DNA of 8,533 nt from an uncultured Ruminococcus sp. (GTDB lineage Bacteria > Bacillota > Clostridia > Oscillospirales > Acutalibacteraceae): assembly GCA_902802975.1 (NCBI GenBank), contig CADCOF010000040.1:1-8533 (forward strand), given 5' to 3'. A program made the translations under genes and the position numbers. The notes under the pieces were generated by a model. That model was given only the letters and a program-made list of their open reading frames with translations. It did no database searches and was not told where the DNA came from. Position 1 is the first letter of the stretch; each line of letters opens with the position of its first letter. Positions 1 through 6,837 of this stretch are shown in pieces.

Positions 1-86
1 CAGGTATGGCGGAATTGGCAGACGCGCATGGTTCAGGTCCATGTGAAAGCAATTTCATGCAGGTTCAAGTCCTGTTACCTGCACCA
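1..86 (+). tRNA. tRNA-Leu (anticodon CAG), lacking its first base at the window edge
   Basis: The sequence folds as a class II tRNA with a long variable arm. The acceptor 3' strand TACCTGC (76-82) pairs with the 5' strand CAGGTA at 1-6, and a G just before the window would complete the seventh pair. The anticodon stem is CATGG (27-31) with CCATG (39-43). The seven-base loop 32-38 puts CAG at 34-36, which reads the leucine codon CUG. The variable arm is a TGAAA/TTTCA hairpin, typical of Leu and Ser tRNAs. The T-loop is TTCAAGT. A discriminator A (83) is followed by an encoded CCA (84-86). It heads a visible Leu-Cys pair and is probably part of a longer tRNA cluster upstream. Confidence 0.96.
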
Positions 87-89
87 TAA

Positions 90-107
90 GCCGCATTGAT
101 TTGCGGC
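90..107 (+). other. Short hairpin in the spacer between two tRNAs
   Basis: GCCGCA (90-95) and TGCGGC (102-107) form a perfect 6-bp stem around the loop TTGATT. It starts three bases after the CCA of tRNA-Leu and ends eight bases before tRNA-Cys. No T-run follows, so it does not look like a terminator. It may help tRNA processing or insulate the folding of the two tRNAs in a shared precursor; that role is inferred. Confidence 0.5.
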
Positions 108-115
108 AAATAGTC

Positions 116-186
<71 letters not shown>

Positions 187-196
187 TCAAATTGAT

Positions 197-226
197 CCCC
201 TTCTGCTTTTAGCGGAGGGGGTTTTT
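197..226 (+). terminator. Rho-independent terminator after the tRNA cluster
   Basis: CCCCTTCTGC (197-206) pairs with GCGGAGGGGG (212-221) over ten base pairs, including two T-G wobbles, with loop TTTTA. Five Ts (222-226) follow directly. It lies ten bases after tRNA-Cys and 36 bases before the chosen uvrB start. It would end the tRNA transcript but leaves very little room for a separate uvrB promoter. Confidence 0.88.
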
Positions 227-250
227 CACATACATAATATTTTCATTATG

Positions 251-256
251 AGGAGG
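251..256 (+). promoter_or_regulatory. Shine-Dalgarno site that fixes the uvrB start
   Basis: AGGAGG at 251-256 is a full anti-16S match placed six bases before an in-frame GTG at 263. The upstream in-frame ATG at 248 would place this motif inside the coding region as Arg-Arg codons and has no comparable site of its own. The GTG is therefore preferred as the initiation codon. Confidence 0.87.
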
Positions 257-262
257 ATTATT

Positions 263-2224
263 GTGTCTGGCGGTATTTTTAAGCTAAAAAGCGATTATCA
301 GCCCACGGGAGACCAGCCGCAGGCAATAGATAAACTTGTGAAAAGTATCGAAAGCGGAAATCGTGAACAGACGCTTTTGGGCGTTACCGGTTCGGGCAAA
401 ACATTCACAATGGCGAATATTATTGCGAAGCTAAACAGACCGACACTTGTATTGGCTCACAATAAAACTCTTGCAGCCCAATTGTGCAGCGAGTTTAAAG
501 AGTTTTTCCCCGAAAACGCTGTTGAATATTTCGTGTCGTACTATGATTATTATCAGCCGGAGGCATATATTCCCTCAACAGATACTTATATAGAGAAAGA
601 TTCATCGATCAATGATGAGATAGATAAACTGCGTCACAGTGCTACTCTTGCGCTGTCGGAGCGTCGAGACGTTATAATCGTGGCGAGCGTATCGTGCATA
701 TACAGCTTGGGTAACCCGATAGATTACCGGACAATGGTGATATCACTCCGTCCCGGAATGGAAAAAAATCGCGATGAGCTGTTGAGAAAACTTGTTGAAT
801 TGCAGTATGAACGTAATGATATTAACTTTACGCGCAACAAATTCAGAGTCAGGGGAGATGTTGTCGAAATATTTCCCGCTGCAAGCGCAGACAATATCAT
901 CAGAGTGGATTTTTTCGGAGATGAGATCGATACGCTCAGCGAGGTTAATCCGCTCACGGGAAACGTTGTTTCACGCCTGCGCCACGCTGCGATATATCCG
1001 GCATCGCATTATATCGTTCCGCACGACAAAATGATGACCGCTGTGAAAGATATCGAACGGGAATTGGAAGGGCGGCTTGAATATTTCAGAAAAGAAGGAA
1101 AGCTGCTGGAGGCTCAAAGAATAGAGCAGCGAACACGTTATGATATCGAATCACTTCTTGAGATAGGTTTTTGCCCCGGTATTGAAAATTACTCGAGAGT
1201 GCTTTCGGGCAGAGCACCGGGCAGCGTGCCCTACACTCTTCTTGACTATTTCCCAAAGGATTTTATTCTGTTTGTTGACGAGTCTCATGTAACTTTGCCT
1301 CAGGTCAGAGGAATGTACGCGGGAGATCGCGCAAGAAAAACAAGCCTTATAGAGTATGGGTTCCGATTGCCGTCTGCTCTTGATAATCGACCATTGAATT
1401 TTGATGAATTCTATGGTAAGATAAATCAGGCTGTGTTCGTGTCGGCAACACCCGGTGATTTTGAACTTGATAAGTGCGGCGTCACCGCGGAACAGGTCAT
1501 TCGCCCAACAGGTTTGTTAGACCCGGAGATATCCGTTCGCCCGACAGAAGGTCAGATGGACGATTTGATATCAGAAATCAACGCACGCATAAAGCAGGGA
1601 TACCGCACGCTTGTCACGACGCTCACAAAAAAAATGGCTGAGGATCTCACTTCATTCCTTGATGAACTGGGAATAAAAGTTCGCTATATGCACCATGATA
1701 TAGACACCGTTGAACGTATGGAGATAATACGAGGTCTTCGCCTGGGCGAGTTTGATGTTCTTGTGGGAATCAATCTTCTTCGGGAGGGGCTTGACATTCC
1801 CGAAGTTGCGCTTGTGGCAATACTTGACGCGGACAAAGAGGGTTTTCTGCGTTCGGGCAGAAGCCTTATACAAACAATAGGACGAGCAGCGCGCAACAGC
1901 GAAGGCAGCGTTATCATGTATGCAGACAGCGTCACGCCGTCGATGGAAAAAGCATTGACAGAAACAGCGCGCCGCCGCGAGATACAGATGCGGTATAATG
2001 AGGAACACGGGATAACGCCTAAGACGATAGTAAAAAAAGTCAGCGATGTACTCGAGATATCTACCCACTCCGATGATGATAAAAAACAGAAAAAACAGAT
2101 GTCTCCTGCGGAGAAGCAGAAACTCATTGAGCAGCTGACAAAAGAAATGAAAGCGGCTGCAAAACTACTTGAATTTGAACATGCAGCTTTTTTGCGTGAT
2201 AAGATCAAAAAGCTGAAAGGATAA
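263..2224 (+). CDS. uvrB: UvrABC excision nuclease subunit B (DNA damage-verifying helicase)
   Basis: UvrB receives damaged DNA from UvrA, verifies the lesion by limited ATP-driven strand separation, and recruits UvrC for dual incision in cytoplasmic nucleotide excision repair. From the GTG start the protein has 653 residues, close to the family norm. Visible motifs (numbered from that start) are Walker A GVTGSGKT at 40-47, the lesion-probing beta-hairpin around [12 protein letters not shown] at 93-104, helicase motif II DESH at 339-342, FVSATPG at 392-398, motif [10 protein letters not shown] at 537-544, and a C-terminal UVR helical hairpin at about 621-653 that contacts UvrC. The ENYSR and LLDYFP signatures are also present, and all key residues look intact. 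uvrA and uvrC are not adjacent within the window. No LexA-type inverted repeat is visible upstream, so SOS control is not supported from this sequence. The longer reading from ATG 248 adds only five residues encoded over the ribosome-binding site. Confidence 0.98.
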   Translation: MSGGIFKLKSDYQPTGDQPQAIDKLVKSIESGNREQTLLGVTGSGKTFTMANIIAKLNRPTLVLAHNKTLAAQLCSEFKEFFPENAVEYFVSYYDYYQPEAYIPSTDTYIEKDSSINDEIDKLRHSATLALSERRDVIIVASVSCIYSLGNPIDYRTMVISLRPGMEKNRDELLRKLVELQYERNDINFTRNKFRVRGDVVEIFPAASADNIIRVDFFGDEIDTLSEVNPLTGNVVSRLRHAAIYPASHYIVPHDKMMTAVKDIERELEGRLEYFRKEGKLLEAQRIEQRTRYDIESLLEIGFCPGIENYSRVLSGRAPGSVPYTLLDYFPKDFILFVDESHVTLPQVRGMYAGDRARKTSLIEYGFRLPSALDNRPLNFDEFYGKINQAVFVSATPGDFELDKCGVTAEQVIRPTGLLDPEISVRPTEGQMDDLISEINARIKQGYRTLVTTLTKKMAEDLTSFLDELGIKVRYMHHDIDTVERMEIIRGLRLGEFDVLVGINLLREGLDIPEVALVAILDADKEGFLRSGRSLIQTIGRAARNSEGSVIMYADSVTPSMEKALTETARRREIQMRYNEEHGITPKTIVKKVSDVLEISTHSDDDKKQKKQMSPAEKQKLIEQLTKEMKAAAKLLEFEHAAFLRDKIKKLKG

Positions 2225-2274
2225 AGTTACAGTAAATCACATATAGTAGGCGACATAGATAATTACTAAAAACA

Positions 2275-2338
2275 GAGTTGGTGGTTGGCAGCTAATCTGA
2301 TCTGAATCTAACGACTACTAACTGATAACTACCAACTC
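2275..2338. repeat. Imperfect inverted repeat in the uvrB-parE gap
   Basis: The arms 2275-2291 and 2322-2338 pair over 17 positions, with two G-T wobbles and one mismatch, around a 30-base loop. The outer twelve bases GAGTTGGTGGTT and AACTACCAACTC are the best-matched part. On the - strand a TGTTTTTAG tract follows the stem directly, while on the + strand the nearest T-run (2348-2351) is ten bases away. It therefore looks more like a leftward terminator or a small dispersed repeat than a uvrB terminator. The loop and right arm are built from ACTA/AACT-rich short words, as in simple intergenic repeat elements. The rest of the gap (2225-2274 and 2339-2424) is A+T-rich, without a recognisable gene or a confident promoter. 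Confidence 0.55.
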
Positions 2339-2424
2339 AACACGATGTTTTAACTAACATTTATTATAGTTAATGCAATATTTAAATTTATGTTTAACTT
2401 AAAATAAAGTAAAAGGAAAAGAAT

Positions 2425-4413
2425 ATGGCAAAGAAAGTAAAACAACCCGAATATGATAACGAGAGTATCGTATCGCTGAAAGGTGCAGATCGTGTTCGAA
2501 AACGTCCTGCCGTAATCTTCGGTTCGGACGGTCTTGAAGGGTGCGAGCATTCTTTTTTTGAGATACTGTCAAATTCTATCGACGAGGCCAGAGAGGGCTA
2601 CGGCAGAGAAATCACCGTCACATACTACAGTGACAGATCGATTGAGGTGGAAGACCACGGCAGGGGCATTCCTGTTGACTTCAATAAGGGCGAACAGAAA
2701 TACAACTGGGAGCTTGTTTTCTGCGAATTGTACGCGGGAGGAAAGTACAACAACAGCGAGGGCGAAAACTATGAATATTCGCTGGGATTGAACGGTCTCG
2801 GTCTTTGTTCCACTCAGTATTCTTCGGAATATATGGACGTAAATATCAGAAGAGACGGACTGAAGTATACTCTTCATTTTGAAAAAGGTGAAAATGTCGG
2901 CGGTCTGAAAAAAGAAAAATACACAAAGAAAGATACCGGAACTTGTATAAAATGGCGTCCTGATCTCGATGTATTTACCGATAACGAAATACCTGTCGAT
3001 TATTTTATCGATATAATACGCCGTCAGGCGATTGTCAACGCCGGCGTGAAATTTATTTTTCGTGTGCAAAAGGATAAAGATTTTGAAACTACCGAGTTTC
3101 TTTACATTAACGGAATTGCCGATCACGTTAAGGAACTTGTGGGAGAGAATGCGCTATCCGGCGTGCAGTCATGGCAGGCGGAACGCATGGTGCGTGACAG
3201 AAGCGACAAGCCCGAGTATAAAGCGAAAATGAATATTGCGCTTGCTTTTTCAAATAAGATCAGCGTGAAGGAATACTATCATAATTCAAGTTGGCTGGAG
3301 TATGGCGGCGTTCATGAACTTGCAGTAAAAAACGCTTTTGTTTACGCTATAGACGCTTATCTTAAGCAAAACGGAAAATACAACAAAACGGAAAGCAAGA
3401 TTAAATTTATTGATGTTGAGGATTGTTTGGTTATTGTTATTTCATCTTTTTCAAGCGTCACATCATACGAAAACCAGACTAAAAAAGCGATCAACAACAA
3501 AGGCATACAGGAAGCTCTTGTAGATGTTCTGCGTCATCAGCTAGAGATATATTTTATTGAAAACCCAATTGAAGCCGAACGCGTTGCGGGACAAGTTCTT
3601 GTAAATAAAAGAAGCCGTGAGAAAGCCGAAAAGACACGACTTGACATCAAGAAAACTCTATCCGGCAATATGGATATGACTAGCCGCGTAGCCAAATTTG
3701 TGGACTGCCGCAGTAAAGATACTTCTGTTCGTGAGTTGTTTATTGTGGAGGGAGATTCTGCTCTCGGTGCATGCAAGCAGGCAAGAGACCCCGATTTTCA
3801 GGCGGTAATGCCTATACGCGGTAAAATACTCAACTGTTTAAAAGCGGATTATGATAAGATATTCAAAAGCGAGATCATAACAGACCTGTTAAAAGTGCTG
3901 GGCTGCGGCGTTGAAGTTCAGTCTAAGGCGAATAAAAACTTGTCACTATTTGATCTGAATATGCTGCGCTGGAATAAGATAATTCTTTGTACTGATGCCG
4001 ATGTTGACGGATTTCAGATACGCACACTTCTTTTAACAATGATCTATCGACTGACTCCTACGCTTATCACTGAAGGCAAAGTGTTCATTGCAGAAAGCCC
4101 TTTGTATGAGATAACGACAAAGAAACAAGTTTATTTTGCGTACACAGAAGCCGAGAAGGATGAATTTATCAGACAGATTGGTAAAGATAAATTCACTGTT
4201 CAGCGATCGAAAGGACTTGGCGAAAACGAACCTGATATGATGAATCTGACAACAATGAATCCGAAAACCAGGCGGCTGATTAAGGTAATGCCCGATGACG
4301 CGCAAGCAACTGCGGAGATATTCGATATTTTGCTTGGAGACAATCTTCAGGGCAGAAAAGATTACATTGTTCAGCACGGTGCAGAATACATTGACGATCT
4401 TGATCTGAGTTAA
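2425..4413 (+). CDS. parE: Type IIA DNA topoisomerase subunit B, ParE (topoisomerase IV)-like
   Basis: This is the ATPase subunit of a type IIA topoisomerase, which would form a heterotetramer with the product of the next gene to pass one duplex through another. At 662 residues it matches ParE or Gram-positive GyrB and lacks the long insert of E. coli GyrB. The N-terminal GHKL ATPase has base and metal residues Glu46 and Asn50 (NSIDEA), EDHGRGIPVD at 76-85 with Asp77, and GLNGLG at 121-126. The transducer loop QTK is at 351-353. The Toprim domain has EGDSA at 442-446, IRGKIL at 464-469 and the metal-binding DADVDG at 524-529; KGLGE at 596-600 follows. Several positions depart from the usual consensus (EDNGRG, GLHGVG, EGDSAGG), which suggests a divergent lineage. 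ATG 2425 is preceded by an AAAAGGAAAAG ribosome-binding region. The cleavage subunit begins 14 bases after its stop, so the two form an operon. Type IIA membership is secure; the choice of ParE over GyrB rests on the partner and is less certain. Confidence 0.85.
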   Translation: MAKKVKQPEYDNESIVSLKGADRVRKRPAVIFGSDGLEGCEHSFFEILSNSIDEAREGYGREITVTYYSDRSIEVEDHGRGIPVDFNKGEQKYNWELVFCELYAGGKYNNSEGENYEYSLGLNGLGLCSTQYSSEYMDVNIRRDGLKYTLHFEKGENVGGLKKEKYTKKDTGTCIKWRPDLDVFTDNEIPVDYFIDIIRRQAIVNAGVKFIFRVQKDKDFETTEFLYINGIADHVKELVGENALSGVQSWQAERMVRDRSDKPEYKAKMNIALAFSNKISVKEYYHNSSWLEYGGVHELAVKNAFVYAIDAYLKQNGKYNKTESKIKFIDVEDCLVIVISSFSSVTSYENQTKKAINNKGIQEALVDVLRHQLEIYFIENPIEAERVAGQVLVNKRSREKAEKTRLDIKKTLSGNMDMTSRVAKFVDCRSKDTSVRELFIVEGDSALGACKQARDPDFQAVMPIRGKILNCLKADYDKIFKSEIITDLLKVLGCGVEVQSKANKNLSLFDLNMLRWNKIILCTDADVDGFQIRTLLLTMIYRLTPTLITEGKVFIAESPLYEITTKKQVYFAYTEAEKDEFIRQIGKDKFTVQRSKGLGENEPDMMNLTTMNPKTRRLIKVMPDDAQATAEIFDILLGDNLQGRKDYIVQHGAEYIDDLDLS

Positions 4414-4418
4414 GGAGG
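4411..4418 (+). promoter_or_regulatory. Stop codon fused to the Shine-Dalgarno site of parC, with TTG start
   Basis: TAAGGAGG at 4411-4418 contains both the parE stop codon (4411-4413) and a full AGGAGG whose first A is the last base of that stop. The next gene starts at TTG 4428, nine bases after the motif. A ribosome terminating on parE would sit on the parC site, which suggests translational coupling and balanced subunit output. No ATG in this frame lies close enough to use this site. Confidence 0.85.
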
Positions 4419-4427
4419 CGGTTATTT

Positions 4428-6668
4428 TTGGCAAGAAGAAAAAAAAGCGAATCAAATAATGCGGTACCTCAGATGCAGGGAGTTATAAAGGGCGCAGGCG
4501 ATGTACTCGATCAGGAAATAGTAACAACGATCAGGGAGAATTACATGCCCTATGCCATGAGTGTTATCATGTCGCGTGCAATTCCGGAGATAGATGGGTT
4601 CAAGCCTTCGCACCGCAAGCTGCTATATACAATGTACAAAATGGGTCTGCTTAACGGTGCAAGAACAAAGTCCGCAAACATTGTCGGTCAGACGATGAAG
4701 CTCAATCCTCACGGCGACAGTGCGATTTATGATACGATGGTGCGTTTGTCACGCGGCTACGAGGCTCTGCTGCACCCTTACGTTGACAGCAAAGGAAACT
4801 TCGGTAAGTTCTACAGCCGCGATATGGCTTGGGCTGCCTCAAGATATACGGAAGCAAAGCTTGACTCTATATGTAACGAGCTTTTCAAAGATATCGATAG
4901 AGATACCGTTGATTTTGTCGATAATTATGATAATACGCTGAAAGAGCCTACGCTGCTGCCGGCGTCTTATCCTTCTGTGCTTGTAAATGCAAATACCGGT
5001 ATTGCAGTTGGTATGGCAAGTTCCATATGTTCCTTCAATCTGCGTGAGCTTTGTGAAACTACAATCGCGCTTATCAAGGACAAAAAACACGATATCATGT
5101 CCACACTTCCCGCGCCTGATTTTATTGGCGGGGGTACCATAATAAGAGACGAAAAGGCACTGAGACAGATATACGAAACAGGGCGAGGGAGTTTCAAGGT
5201 TCGCGCCGAGTATACATATGACAAAAGTGCAAACTGTATTGATGTACATTCTATTCCTCCGACAGCCACAAGCGAAACGATCATTGAAAAGGTGATAGAG
5301 CTTGCAAAGTCCGGCAAAATAAAGGAGATATCCGATATCAGAGACGAGACGGGTATCAAAGGCTTAAAGATCACAATCGATCTCAAACGCGGCGTTGACG
5401 CAGATATTTTGATGCAGAAGCTGTATAAAATGACTCCGCTTGAGGATTCGTTCTCATGTAACTTTAATGTGCTTATTGCCGGTGTGCCGAGAGTTCTTGG
5501 AGTCAGAGAGCTGCTTGACGAGTGGACAGCGTTCCGAATCGAGTGTATTCGCAGAAGAACGGCGTTCGATCTTAATAAAAAATCCGAGAAGCTGCATTTA
5601 CTTGAAGGTCTTGAAAAAATATTGCTTGATATTGACAAAGCAATACATATTGTGAGAGAGACTGAGGAAGAGTCTGATGTTGTACCAAATCTCATGACAG
5701 GATTTGGTATAGATGACATTCAGGCAGAATATGTTGCTGAAATAAAGCTGCGTCACTTGAACAGAGAATATATTCTGAACCGCACAAAAGAAATAGAGTC
5801 GCTGAAAGCCGAGATCGAAAAATTGAAAGGCATCTTGGAAAGCAAGACTAAGGTAAAGAATATTATTGTGGCGGAATTGAAAGACGTTGCAAAAAAATAT
5901 GGAAAAGACAGAGTTTCGAAACTAATAGACCCCGATGAAATAACAGAGGTAGACCTGACGCCGGAAATTCCCGATTATGCGGTTAATTTTTACTTTACAC
6001 GGGAAGGATATTTCAAGAAGATCACACCGCTTTCTTTACGAATGAGCGGAGAACAGAAGCTGAAAGAAGGAGACGAAATTATATTCAGCTGCGAAAGCAC
6101 AAACGCAGCGGACTTAATCTTCTTCACAAACAAATGTCAGGTATACAAAGCGAAAGCTTATGATTTTGCCGACACCAAGGCAAGCGTGTTAGGCGATTAT
6201 ATTCCCGCAAAGCTTGGAATGGACGAGGACGAGATTCCGATTAATATGATCGTTACAAAAGACTATTCCGGCAGTGTTTGCTTTGTATTCCAAAACGGAA
6301 AAGCAGGTAAGGTTCCGTTGTCGGCATATGAAACAAAAAATAACAGACGAAAGCTGATGAACGCTTACAGCGACAGATCACCTCTCGTAAAAGCTATCTT
6401 TATTCCAGAGGACTGCGAACTTCTTCTCACTTCTTCATCGGGCAGAATGCTTCTTGTGAATACACAGGCGGTACCGCTGAAAAATACAAAAAATACGCAG
6501 GGCGTAGCAGTTATGAAACTGAAAAAAGGACAATTTGTGATGAATGCCGTGATCTATATACAAGGCAAACTGAAAAATGAAAAACGCTACAGAACTAAAT
6601 CTCTGCCTACATTGGGCGCATTTCCAAATGGTGATGAGGCAGAGCAATTAGAACTGGCGGGAATATAG
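4428..6668 (+). CDS. parC: Type IIA DNA topoisomerase subunit A, ParC (topoisomerase IV)-like
   Basis: This is the DNA-cleaving subunit that partners the ATPase subunit encoded just upstream. It is 746 residues long, close to ParC (about 750 in E. coli) and shorter than typical GyrA. The winged-helix breakage domain carries KPSHRKLLYTM at 59-69, PHGDSAIYD at 94-102 and the catalytic Arg139-Tyr140 in AASRYTEAKL; Tyr140 would form the 5'-phosphotyrosine link to DNA. The tower region includes GIAVGMASSI at 191-200 and TGRGSFKVRA at 251-260. Heptad-rich helices at about 375-495 fit the C-gate coiled coil. The C-terminal region from about 518 shows roughly four beta-pinwheel-like strand cores. I find no GyrA box (QRRGGKG type), so DNA wrapping and negative supercoiling are unlikely and decatenation or relaxation is favoured; this function is inferred. 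The quinolone-determining Ser98 and Asp102 are the sensitive-type residues. Translation starts at TTG with an excellent ribosome-binding site. Confidence 0.86.
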   Translation: MARRKKSESNNAVPQMQGVIKGAGDVLDQEIVTTIRENYMPYAMSVIMSRAIPEIDGFKPSHRKLLYTMYKMGLLNGARTKSANIVGQTMKLNPHGDSAIYDTMVRLSRGYEALLHPYVDSKGNFGKFYSRDMAWAASRYTEAKLDSICNELFKDIDRDTVDFVDNYDNTLKEPTLLPASYPSVLVNANTGIAVGMASSICSFNLRELCETTIALIKDKKHDIMSTLPAPDFIGGGTIIRDEKALRQIYETGRGSFKVRAEYTYDKSANCIDVHSIPPTATSETIIEKVIELAKSGKIKEISDIRDETGIKGLKITIDLKRGVDADILMQKLYKMTPLEDSFSCNFNVLIAGVPRVLGVRELLDEWTAFRIECIRRRTAFDLNKKSEKLHLLEGLEKILLDIDKAIHIVRETEEESDVVPNLMTGFGIDDIQAEYVAEIKLRHLNREYILNRTKEIESLKAEIEKLKGILESKTKVKNIIVAELKDVAKKYGKDRVSKLIDPDEITEVDLTPEIPDYAVNFYFTREGYFKKITPLSLRMSGEQKLKEGDEIIFSCESTNAADLIFFTNKCQVYKAKAYDFADTKASVLGDYIPAKLGMDEDEIPINMIVTKDYSGSVCFVFQNGKAGKVPLSAYETKNNRRKLMNAYSDRSPLVKAIFIPEDCELLLTSSSGRMLLVNTQAVPLKNTKNTQGVAVMKLKKGQFVMNAVIYIQGKLKNEKRYRTKSLPTLGAFPNGDEAEQLELAGI

Positions 6669-6727
6669 TTTGATCATTTTCAACAAAAGATATGCGCATT
6701 ACCGCAATAATATCATTTAAATTGTCA

Positions 6728-6756
6728 TTGATTATTGATTTTGATTATACTATAAT
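6728..6756 (+). promoter_or_regulatory. Sigma-A/sigma-70 type promoter for the leucine-rich-repeat gene
   Basis: The -35 hexamer TTGATT (6728-6733, 4 of 6 consensus) is separated by exactly 17 bases from a perfect -10 hexamer TATAAT (6751-6756). Transcription would start near 6763 and leave a leader of about 75 bases before ATG 6838. It is the best promoter match in the window and makes the downstream gene a unit separate from the topoisomerase operon. Confidence 0.8.
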
Positions 6757-6758
6757 CA
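6742..6758. promoter_or_regulatory. Perfect palindrome overlapping the -10 box (candidate operator)
   Basis: TGATTATA and TATAATCA are perfect 8-bp inverted arms around a single central C (6750). The right arm contains the whole -10 hexamer. The left arm also repeats part of an upstream TTGATTAT (6728-6735), which recurs at 6741-6748. A dimeric repressor bound here would block RNA polymerase. No regulator gene is visible in the window, and an A+T-rich palindrome can arise by chance, so the operator role is inferred. Confidence 0.45.
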
Positions 6759-6784
6759 TAAGTGTAATATATATCATAAGCCCG

Positions 6785-6802
6785 GGTCAAAATCTCTTGA
6801 CC
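6785..6802 (+). other. Small hairpin or inverted repeat in the predicted 5' leader
   Basis: GGTCAA (6785-6790) and TTGACC (6797-6802) form a perfect 6-bp stem with the loop AATCTC. It lies about 22 bases downstream of the predicted transcription start and 35 bases before the start codon, just after a CCCGGG palindrome (6781-6786) that overlaps its left arm. It could stabilise the leader RNA or act as a DNA-level binding site. It is too small to be a recognisable riboswitch, and no T-run follows it. Confidence 0.45.
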
Positions 6803-6837
6803 GATTATGCTTTTGTCACAGCAAGTGGGGAATCATT

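Noticed and set aside
1652..2208. Long open frames on the - strand inside uvrB
   Set aside because: They are antisense to well-conserved uvrB codons, have low-complexity Ser/Arg- or Cys-rich translations, and lack family motifs and ribosome-binding sites.
2339..2424. Promoter for the topoisomerase operon in the A+T-rich gap
   Set aside because: TATAGT (2365-2370) and TAAAAT (2400-2405) resemble -10 boxes, but no -35 match sits at proper spacing. A promoter is likely here but cannot be placed from sequence alone.
4967..5719. A 250-codon open frame on the - strand inside parC
   Set aside because: Its serine-rich translation is typical of the reverse complement of a coding gene; the + strand parC motifs account fully for this region.
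6689..6714. Possible terminator hairpin after parC (GATATGCG with CGCA...TATC)
   Set aside because: The stem is two 4-bp segments split by a four-base bulge, and only ATTTAAATT follows. It is too weak to call; no convincing + strand terminator is seen after parC.
6763..6837. Riboswitch in the leader of the leucine-rich-repeat gene
   Set aside because: The predicted leader is only about 75 bases, with one 6-bp hairpin and no recognisable aptamer core or expression platform.
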